Shown here: positions 33,901-42,519 of the stretch, one piece after another
Layout of the letters: the number at the start of each line of letters is the position of its first letter
Numbering within the stretch: the first letter of the stretch is position 1
Source of the DNA: Anopheles merus
Taxonomy: Eukaryota; Arthropoda; Insecta; Diptera; Culicidae
Assembly: GCF_017562075.2 (NCBI RefSeq)
Contig: NC_054084.1
Coordinates: forward strand, 16,878,798 to 16,942,797
Direction of reading: 5' to 3'
DNA: 64,000 nucleotides
The notes under the pieces: model-generated
The model's database searches: none
The model's input: only the letters and a program-made list of their open reading frames with translations
What the model was told of the DNA's origin: nothing
Made by a program: the position numbers and the translations under genes

Positions 33901-35610
33901 ATCGTTCTGTTGCCGTTGGTCCGCCTCACGGGGATGGTCGTTTCGCGGGTTCACCGTGGTGTGTGCGCGTTGTGCGAGTGTTTCGTCGTCGTCGTCGTCT
34001 GACCGTCTGCGTAGTGGCACCGGACTAATCCGTTTGACCGGGATCGGACAATCGGTAAAAAGTGGAACATCGTTGTGACACAGCACTGCCACCATCCTTC
34101 CAGTTGGCAAGTGGAGTGGCCTTCCCGGGGTTTCGGAACAAAACACAGCACGGAACCGGAACCAGAGCACCATCCTTAGTTTCACCGTAGTTGAAAGTTT
34201 GCATTTTCAACCGGCACTGGTTAACCGAGAGCACAGGTAACACAGGCCCCAGCTAGCTGGTAAAGACAACCGGGAGAAGTGGATTTTTGCGTCGTAGCCT
34301 GTTTTTCATGCCCTACCCACCAACCTGTCTCACTGGACAGTTTGGATGCCGTGAAGGGTCGCAGTAGCATAAAAAGGGTCCAAATTCTGTTCTATTTGCG
34401 CTCTCCCATACTTCTCCGCTGGTGGTGATATCCTTTAATGAGCTCACTCTCATCAATCCCGCTTGAAAATGGGTCTCCTCTGGCATCACCAAATTCTTGT
34501 AGGTTGTTTTAAGGTTTTGAGGATATATTGCCGTGTTGTGCTAAATTACGCCGCAATACTCGAACGTCGTTATAGGCTGTTAAGGCCATTGCATAGCTGG
34601 CAGTTGAAGATTTGATAAGCGAAAAAATAATGAATATTTTCGGCTAAGGATTCTACCGCACACTATAACGCTGGTGTAGGATGAGCTGAGGTGACTTTCT
34701 GGTGCGTGAGAAAGAGAGAGGTCCCCTTCCCCCCCCCCCCCCCCCGGGTCAAACGCATCACCGATGATGCGTAATAACTCACCGTCACCGTTCGAGAGAC
34801 GAGCCAAACCTGCGTCTCGGTTGGGCAAACTTGGGCTGGGAAGTGGAAGTGGTGTCACTCTGTCTCGGCTGTGCATGCCGGGTGTTTATGACGTCGTTAT
34901 CGTTCACTAGATTTGCGTCGTGTTACATGACCTTTTTTAACGTGACGAATTTTGCCTGGCCGCCCGCCCAGTTCACAGCGCTGGAGATGCACTGAACTGA
35001 TGCTGGTACTATCCCTTTAAATGCGCAACAAGCGTTACAAAGAAGGTACAGGTGGAAAGGCCCTTTTTGTGGAGTCTGTAGTTCCTTCCATTTAGGGCTT
35101 TCTGAAGAGCATATTACCCCGTTTTTGTATTGTATTTGTATGATCTCGTGACAATGATTGTATCAACTAATGCATTTTTCCCCCCATTTCCCTCATTCAG
35201 GAGCGCAAGGAAGGTGGTAAGCGAGGCCGCAAACCGGGACGTAAAGTGTCCATCGAGAAGATCGATATGAAAGCAAAACTCGGTAGGTACACAATGAGCG
35301 TGTACACGATTGGCGCTTGATCCAGACGAGATATGATACTAATGATACTAACGATTGCCCCTTTTTTTCGGTCCTGTGTCCGACCTACCAAGCAGAACGC
35401 AGCCGGCAGAGTGCTCGCGAGTGTCGTGCCCGGAAGAAGCTGCGCTACCAATACCTGGAGGAGCTGGTGACCGATCGCGAGAAGGCCGTGGTGGAGCTGC
35501 GCCGAGAGCTCGAGAAGCTGTACAACTGGGCGCTGGAGGTGGATGCTGGCCGCTGCCCGGACGGTTTGCAGGAGCTGCTCGAGGAGCTGGGCGCCATGAA
35601 GCAGGAGTAG
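30992..35610 (+). CDS. REPTOR-BP: CREBL2 / REPTOR-BP bZIP transcription factor
   Basis: The Drosophila orthologue of CREBL2, REPTOR-BP, partners REPTOR to drive genes switched on when TORC1 is low. Three exons: 30992-31039 (16 codons), 35201-35282 and 35396-35610 (TAG), in phase, 114 residues (CREBL2 is about 120). Exon 2 gives KRGRKPGRKVSIEKID, matching the CREBL2 lysine-arginine stretch. The basic region and zipper start at about residue 44: ERSRQSARECRARKKLRYQY then LEELV with heptad leucines through about residue 90. This sequence is nearly identical to the family, so identification is strong. The first exon is less conserved; it was chosen for its ATG, its GTAAGC donor and matching phase. 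The 4.2-kb first intron carries GAGA-type and CRE motifs. An alternative first exon inside it is possible. Confidence 0.9.
31256..31279. repeat. (GT)n microsatellite
   Basis: About 12 GT units, 215 bases into REPTOR-BP intron 1. Confidence 0.95.
31441..31448 (+). promoter_or_regulatory. Second perfect CRE palindrome, in REPTOR-BP intron 1
   Basis: TGACGTCA 402 bases after the end of exon 1. With the copy at 30681 it brackets the first exon. Confidence 0.45.
32911..32951. repeat. (GAA)n purine tract
   Basis: About 13 AAG/GAA triplets with one AAA interruption on the plus strand. A mirror-type purine tract of this kind can form triplex DNA. Confidence 0.9.
33510..33690. promoter_or_regulatory. 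GAGA/CTCT-rich block in REPTOR-BP intron 1
   Basis: Repeated CTCTCTC, CTCACTCACTCTC, CTCGCTC and GAGAGCG motifs over about 180 bases. Such clusters are typical of GAGA-factor-bound promoters in Diptera. Function here is inferred only from composition. Confidence 0.35.
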
Positions 35611-36363
35611 TGCCGGTAGTGCACGCATACAAACTCACCACGCCCTAGCGCGTCTGCCTTGGTTGTGTTTAAGTTAAACAAAACAAAAAAGTGAATCACT
35701 GTTGCTTCCTTTCTTGAGTAATAAGTTTGGTGTTGACCTCTCTGGTGCACGTAGAGAAAGAGAGAGAGAGAGCTGTTGTGTTCGTCGAGATCGAACCGTG
35801 ATCGTCGTTCACCGCGACGATAGCGCTCAGTTCGTGTGTGTTGCACAAGTGTTCCTTTTTTTGTCCTTCGTTTTTCGTTTCCATAGTTACGTTTGAGTAT
35901 TTCTGTTCGTTGAGCATTTTGCCATAAAAAGAATGAGCCTCCGCACCAGTGCGCGAGGAATAGGAAGGTGAAGAAAAAATACATAAAAAACGGAAAAAGT
36001 AAAAGTAAAGATATAAAAAAACAAGGAGGAGAGATAAAACCAATCTGCAGTGGTTAATACATGACTTAAAGACAGTAGAATCCAATAGAGAGAGAGAAGG
36101 GAGGGAAGCGATTACCTCTGTTTAAGGGATGGTGATGAACACTACATGTAAACCCCAAATACACAAGCTCTTCAGTGTATGTGTGTATATTATCAGTTAG
36201 TTTTATGTAATAGGATGGTACAAAGCAAACAAACAAAATACACAAAACACATAGGTTTCGAATGGCCTGCATGGTAGTGGGTGAGGAGCAAACGCGTTAC
36301 ATATATTAGGCAGGTTAAGATTATTATTACAGGACTCATTGTGTTAGGTTTTACTCTGTGCGA

Positions 36364-36369
36364 AATAAA
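36364..36369 (+). terminator. Candidate poly(A) signal of REPTOR-BP (proximal)
   Basis: AATAAA about 750 bases beyond the stop. A second AATAAA lies at 36657-36662. Confidence 0.4.
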
Positions 36370-36656
36370 CACACTCAAAAAAAACGAGCTCACATCGAAA
36401 GCGGCCGTTAAATTTGGTTGCTGCGCCCAAGTGCTGCGAGGGCAGCATTCGTTTGAAATTTCGAACAACTTTCATTCCTGTTTGTTCGCCGCGTTGCGGT
36501 GGCCCCCCCGGGAAAGAGGCGTAATAATTGCGCGTTTTTTATTGTCTCCTGCATCTTCAGATGACGAAGGATTAGTTTTGCGAGGAATTGTTTGCTTTTG
36601 TACGCGAGAGAACCAGAAAAACAATATTTTTGTACGATATATTTGTGAATTCTACT

Positions 36657-36662
36657 AATAAA
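36657..36662 (+). terminator. Candidate poly(A) signal of REPTOR-BP (distal)
   Basis: AATAAA about 1.05 kb beyond the stop, at the end of the transcribed-looking stretch. Confidence 0.35.
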
Positions 36663-37449
36663 GTAAACACTTTCTTCTAACCACACTTTTGCGCATTTGC
36701 ACTGGGTGCCTTTACTTTACTTCATTCATTAAAGCGAGCGAATTTCTTCTGATTCTTGGTGGAAAGTACGATCAAAATCCGTACGAAACCATTAAAGTAC
36801 GATCAAAATTTAAAAAATAACTTAGTCGGTTACATGTTTCGGATGTTTTGTAAAATAATTTGCCTACCATACACTAGATGGCGCTTTCTTTTACAGTGTC
36901 CCTCGTGTTCGGAATTACAAGTTTTTTTTAAGGCGCAAACTCACAATTATCAAAAAAGTATATTTTTTTAAATTTATTTTTGCCATGACTAATTAGTAAT
37001 ACGGAGCAGCATAGTCAACGTTTATGCTGAGAATCCGGAATGGGAACCGAAGCAATTCCTGCCTAGCAGAGCAAGTGATCTACCCAGCATTGGGCGTTAA
37101 GTTAACTTTTTAAACTTTATTCAAGATATCGCCAAACCTTGTCCAAAACGTGGTTCTGAGTCTGTACCAGACGAAACCTGACCTCTAAACTGTTCCAATT
37201 GTTGACCCAGAATCCGATTTTTCATGTGATCTAGAGTTGAGGCTTGATCTTATCCCCTTTTCTGGTTGTAAAACTCAACCTGGCCGTTAAACAATCTTTT
37301 TGCTACTGACCTCCAACTTGTTTAGTCTGAATCTTGTTTTGAATCTATTCTAGTACTGGCACTTTACGTTGGTCCTGTCCTGGTTCTGATAGAATATTTG
37401 TCACCTAATTTGTGATATTTGTTTGATTTGGTCCGGTTACAGGGCTACA

Positions 37450-38120
37450 CAATGAAATATTAAGGAAGCCCTTTACTCCGAGCAGATCGAACAATATCGG
37501 TCCTGGATTTGAATATGAGCTCATACCAGTTCTGGAACAGCTACTGAACTCATGCAGGTCCTGGTGCTGATACTGAACCCGTAGCGAAGCTGAGAATGAT
37601 ATTGAACCTATATCAGAATTGATTACGAACACATTTCAGTCCAGGAATCGGTCACCTGTCCTGGATCCGATAGTTAACTCAAACCGGTCATTGTAACCAT
37701 ACCGGTGCTGGAACTGATATTGAGCCCATACCGGTTCTGAAACCGATACTGGACTCATACTGGTCCTGCAACCAGTCACGAACTAATATTGGTTCTTGAA
37801 CCGAACACAAGCCCATATCGATCCTGGAACTGATACTGAGCTTATACTGGTCTTGAAACTGATACTGAATCAATACCGGTTTTGGAACTTATGCTGAACT
37901 CATACCAGTGCTGGAATTGATATTAAACTGATATTGGTTCTGAAGAAGTTTTCTTTATTCATTTCTAAACCTTTACTTTTTTCGGATCTGGAAGGAAACG
38001 TTGGTGTTTGTCGGTCCTGGGACCGATACAGTTCCTGTTCCGAAGGATAAATCGTACGAATTTCAACTCGAACTTGTATAGTGATGGCTCTTGGTTCTGA
38101 AATGAAATCGGTTCAATGTT
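37450..38120. repeat. Array of a 29-bp repeat with palindromic core
   Basis: From about 37695 to 37935 at least eight units follow at an exact 29-base step. The shared unit starts CATACCGGTNCTGGAAC and continues as a tail like TGATACTGAACC. The core GGTTC-TG-GAACC is an inverted repeat. Units differ at several positions each, so the array is old. Because 29 is not a multiple of three, any open frame through it is a by-product. More irregular units extend to both sides. Confidence 0.8.
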
Positions 38121-39159
38121 ACAACTGACCCTGTCCAAGCATCAGATCAGCAAAGAAACGAACACTGTCGTTAGAACTTCAGTGCTGAAACCGTATGTGT
38201 TTTACAAAATTCCTAAATCAACCTAATACCAATATTAACATTACAAATCAACTTAGGCAGACAACATTTCTTTCTTTTTTGATCGTAAAGTGCAAACACT
38301 TGCCAATGTATGATTTTTTCATCTTTTATTATGCAACAATAGCATCAATTCTACGGCTCAGCGTCAGCCACAGTGGTGTCTTCAACAGAAGGAAGAATAA
38401 TATGTACAATAATACGGTAAAAGTCCAACGTTAAAATTCCCTTTCCGACACTCCTGAGCGAGACCGACCAGCTCGTGCTTGCGGACGAGAACAGTACTCA
38501 TTACAAGCACGCTGCGCGTCTGTTATCTGCCAGCCATCGGAAAAGGAGTCTGTTAACATTTTGATCCTACTACTTAGCAGCCATCTTAGCCTCTAGCAAA
38601 CAAAGGTCACATCGAAGCGATGCACCTCCATTTATAAAATTTCGATTTTCTGCGATCTTTTTATCATGCGATCGCCAGGCGTATGTGTATGTGTGTGTGT
38701 GTGTCTGCAACGGTGTACAGGAGGATCGAAATGGGGGCGAAAGCGACTCTCTACAATCGAATCACGGATGCAGACTGTTTCACAAAAACAGCCCATCCGT
38801 GGGTCGTCTCAAGTACGCCCCTTCCCGTACGATCACCTCCCAGCCACCGGTTGTTGACCGGGCATTAAAATTGGCAAATAAAAAAAACAGAAACAAAACG
38901 TTTTCATAATGCTAAACACAAAAAGTACACAAGAATCATTATAAAAAAAAAACAACAACAAAACAAACCATTCACTGCGCCCAAGCCCTGCGCACGGTGG
39001 GCTACATAAGTTAACGAATCCTCCAAACGGCATCGGTCCGGGCGAACTCCGATTCTAGCCATGGATGTGCGCGCAGGCTACAGAAGGGTGTCTCTTTGGC
39101 TTTGCTTTTGAAGGGTGTCAGTCTCACGATGATGGGAACGATGATCATGATCCCTCACT

Positions 39160-42100
39160 TTATCGAGCCGTTGGCAGCGAGAAACCGGTCGGCGTCTGGT
39201 ACTGGAACGGTGCAAACTGTAGCAGCTGGAACGGCTGGGGCTGAGACTCGAGCTGGAAGCTACCGCCCGGGTTGGATGGAGCCGTCAGGGCGTAAGTTGC
39301 CTGCTGCTGCTGTTGCTGTTGGCCGTATCCGGAAGCGGCAGATCCGGACGGAGGTGAAACCATCACCTCCTGGTGGTTTGAGCCGGAACCGTAATGGTCC
39401 GATCCACCGTACTGACCGTACTGCTGCTGGCTGCTACCGTCCTGACCGGTGGACTGTGGAGCCGTAGCGTAGTCGGCACCCTGCGACGATTGGCTCGGGA
39501 AGGTGGATGGACCGTACTTTGCTTGTTGGCCGTAATGGATGAGCTGCTGGTTGAAGAAGGTAGTGGCATCTTGACTACCGTACTGTTGTTGCTGTTGCTG
39601 CTGCTGCTGCTGCTGCTGTAGTTGTTGCTGTTGCTGCTGTTGCTGGTGATACTGCTGGAGTTGGTCATGGTGCTGCTGAAGAAGAGCTTGGTGTTGTTGC
39701 TGCTGCTGCTGGTGCTGCTGTTGCTGCTGCTGCTGCTGCTGATGCTGCTGCTGTTCCTGCTGTGCCTGATGGCCGGAACCTCCGTGATAGATCGTGGTCT
39801 GCGTGTAGTGTGCGCCATGATCCGTGCCGGTGCTCAGTGCCGAGTACGATGCGCCCATGCCCGTCTGGCCCGTCTCGCTGTTATCCTCCGTCACCGGTGC
39901 ACTCGAGGGATGCTGCTGCTGCTGCTGCTGCTGCGTTTGCTGTTCCGTCTTTTTCGACTTCTTGCCCTTGCCCTTCTTGTAGCCGGTCTTGGTGGTGCGC
40001 CGGTAGCTATCATCCGAGCCGGCGTACTCTTCGTGGTGCTGCGACTCGAACGGATGCAGCTTCGTGTTGGAGTAGCTGTTCGAGTAGCTGTTCGCGTAGC
40101 TGTTCGCGTAGCTGCTCGAAATGTCCTTGTCGAAGGGGAACGGGAAGGAGCCCGACTTCACCGGCACCGGGTAGGGGACCTTCTTCTCCACCGGGTAGGG
40201 CTGCGGCACGTACACTTTCACCGGATAGGGGACCTTCTTTTCCACCTCCACCTTAACCGGCACCGGGACCTTCTTCTCGACCTCAACCGGGACCTTCACC
40301 TCGACCGGATACGGGACCTTCTTCTCCACCGGGTAGGGTACGGGCTTCGGAACTTCGTACGGGACCTTCACCTCAACAGGGACGGGGACCTGCACCTGTT
40401 TGTACACTGGATAGGGTTTCGGTACGTGCACCACCTTCTCGACGATCTTCTCCACCGGATAGGGTTTGTCCACGTGTACGATCTTCTCGACCGGGTACGG
40501 TACCTTCACCTCCACCGGGTACGGTTTCGGCACGTGAATCGGCTTCTCGACGATCTTCTCCACCGGATAGGGCTTCGGCACGTGCACCACCTTCTCGACG
40601 ATCTTCTCCACCGGGTACGGTTTCGGAACGTGCACGATCTTCTCCACCGGCACGTGCACCACCTTCTCGACGATCTTCTCCACCGGGTAGGGCTTCGGCA
40701 CGTGCACAATCTTCTCGACCGGCACCTGGACGACCTTTTCCACCGGGTAGGGTTCCTTCTTGACCACCGTCTTGACGTGATTGTGATGATGGTGATGGTG
40801 ATGGTGCTTGATCTTGATCTTCTCCTTCACGATGTTATGCTCGCCGATGTCGTAGTGTTGGCTTTCGCCCACCGCCGCATCCGGCGCGTCCGACGTCGTG
40901 TCGATCACGCCCTTGTCCGAGCGGGTCGTCAGCTCGGGCGTTTTGCGTGTCTGCGTTTCCGGCTCACCGTCGGCACCGGCGGCATGCTTCTTGGACTTTT
41001 TGCCCTTCGGCTTGCCGAGAAAGATGTGGATCTTTTTGCCCGTCTGGCGCTTCTCGTGCTTCTTCACCGCCTGCCACTGGCGGTCTTCGGCCGGCGTTTG
41101 CTCCAGCATCGACAGCCCTCCGTCATCGTGCACGCCAGCGTCCGGGTGCAGCTTCCTGCTTTCGAACTCCAGCGCCAGTGTTGCCGTGATGACGACAGCC
41201 ACCGATGCCACCAGTATCTGTACGGTGTTGAGCGAGAGAGCAGAAGTGAGAAAGAGAGCGTATGAAATCGATTGTTAAATATCTTATGCACTTGATCTTA
41301 TGGACTATTTTTGCAATGCAATGAAGAACAGATATTGAAGAATACGCTCTGGAAATCAAACAGGCTCCAGATTTCAAATTCGAATTGCTTCCGTGGAATA
41401 ACTGTGGAGAATTGGGCTTAACACCAATTCCTTATTTGTCAGACATTTCTCAAATTAAGAAATCTCGATTGAAATTACAAATAGACTGGCTTGATCAGAT
41501 CCAGTTCGACAATTAAGAGGAATTGTCAGATATTAAAGCTGTTGGGTCTATCATTAGAATGACTGTCCTATGCCAGAGTCCATAATAAGGATAAAATAAT
41601 TTAGGTAGATGTAAAGCTCCGACTTGTAGACCTAACATGGTACAAACAGTTGTTATTGGAAGTCACTTTGGATATTACTGAAGCCGATTTAGTTATACAA
41701 GGAATTAAGACGCGCTAGTGTTAGCAGAGCGTCAGAATTAAATCACTTCTTTAAGTATCCATTGATGCCAATTGGAGGTGTTCTTCGTTAGAATTGGCTG
41801 ATCTTCACCTGATCCTCGTTCTTTATGGACATCTTTATTCACAATATCATCTCCAACCCTTATGTGATCTTCAACTTTTGTAACTTTTTCATGGTGTTGG
41901 TCTTTAATTTCGATAATCAGCCACTTTCCCAAACTCCCAAATTTAAGCAACCGTTGTATCTAGGCAACGGCAACTATCTTTCCTCTTCGGTCGTGTTCGG
42001 TAAAGTGGCTGAATATCTTCATTTTTTTTTTGTGTTCAACATCAATCTACTAAATTCTTTTCTGTCTTCAGGTTCATGAGATGCAACGGCATTTTCACGT

Positions 42101-42442
42101 TATAGGCACAGTTTCAACGACTTTCTAGAAACAGTATTTTATCACATAATCCAAATGTCACGGAATAACGATCGTTGCACAAACTTATGAGACTTTACAC
42201 AATTTACACAATGCTCTCGTGACAGTTCATAGTAATATCGTAGTTTGTAGTAGTTCAGAGCCACTGAAGAAGTTATTCACAGTATTTGCTTATCACAATG
42301 CGATAGGTCACACAAACAGTTCACATTTTCGATACTATTCCTTGAAGTAATGGCTCACAAAAATCACCGTTCCCAAGGCGCACCACCACGCTTAAACTAA
42401 ACACACCAGCGTGCGCTGTTGAATCCTTACCGTAAACTTCAT
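39160..42442 (-). CDS. Secreted PYPVEK-repeat, poly-Q cuticle-type protein
   Basis: Two exons: 42442-42431 (four codons, MKFT) and 41217-39160, giving 689 residues. The junction restores a signal peptide (MKFTILVASVAVVITATLAL). After it come a lysine-rich region (KPKGKKSKKH, about 73-82) and an eight-His tract (142-149). Residues about 160-357 are built from PYPVEK, VPVEK and HVPKPYPVEK units alternating with IVEKVV. Then YANSYANSYSNSYSN, a basic KKGKGKKSKK block, glutamine-rich runs (about 430 and 485-545) and a Q/S/G/Y-rich tail. Such PVEK-repeat proteins occur in insect cuticle (Drosophila Vajk proteins are the nearest family I know); low-complexity His and Gln tracts also suit an extracellular matrix role. 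No enzyme domain. The start is supported by the signal peptide, an ATG context of CGAAATGA and a TATA box. The family name is not certain. Confidence 0.82.
41218..42430 (-). other. Intron of the PYPVEK protein gene
   Basis: This 1.2-kb intron splits the signal peptide after codon four, a common arrangement in insect cuticle genes. It includes a 70-codon hydrophilic open frame on the gene strand (41738-41950) that I do not accept as an exon, because no suitable splice pair joins it in frame. Confidence 0.6.
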
Positions 42443-42508
42443 TTCGATACACTTATGGATGGACGGAGAGTACAAAGTTTACTGGTTGAATGTTCCGTCG
42501 GTGCCAGC

Positions 42509-42519
42509 CTATTTATATA
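42509..42519 (-). promoter_or_regulatory. TATA box of the PYPVEK protein gene
   Basis: Gene-strand TATATAAATAG lies about 67-77 bases before the ATG, with an initiator-like CATTCAACCAGT 20-30 bases downstream (42481-42492). Spacing is right for a start near 42485 and a 45-base leader. Confidence 0.65.

Larger units (their letters stand above)
31040..35200 (+). other. Long first intron of REPTOR-BP
   Basis: No coding exon seen. It contains a GT microsatellite (31256-31279), a second perfect CRE (31441), an A/T-rich block around 31.8-32.3 kb, a (GAA)n run (32911-32951), a dense CT/GA-rich block (about 33510-33690) resembling GAGA-factor sites in an insect promoter, a 14-G run (33854-33867) and a 17-C run (34729-34745). 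A donor-like GTAACA follows GAGCACAG near 34237, so a noncoding alternative first exon between 33.7 and 34.24 kb is possible. Confidence 0.45.
35611..39159. other. REPTOR-BP 3' UTR, repeat array and 3' UTR of the PYPVEK protein gene
   Basis: The plus-strand gene ends at 35610 and the next gene (minus strand) at 39160. The A-rich 3' UTR of REPTOR-BP contains AATAAA at 36364 and 36657. The 29-bp repeat array occupies about 37450-38120, with more decayed units from 37020. A minus-strand AATAAA near 38328 could end the PYPVEK transcript. No coding exon seen. Confidence 0.5.

Noticed and set aside
37450..38120. Regular 29-bp spacing resembling a CRISPR array
   Set aside because: The repeats are contiguous with no unique spacers, strongly diverged from each other, and the genome is eukaryotic.
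39622..41265. 547-codon plus-strand frame with poly-leucine and HRVG repeats
   Set aside because: It is the antisense image of the PYPVEK/poly-Q coding exon; kept only as a low-interest finding about annotation risk.
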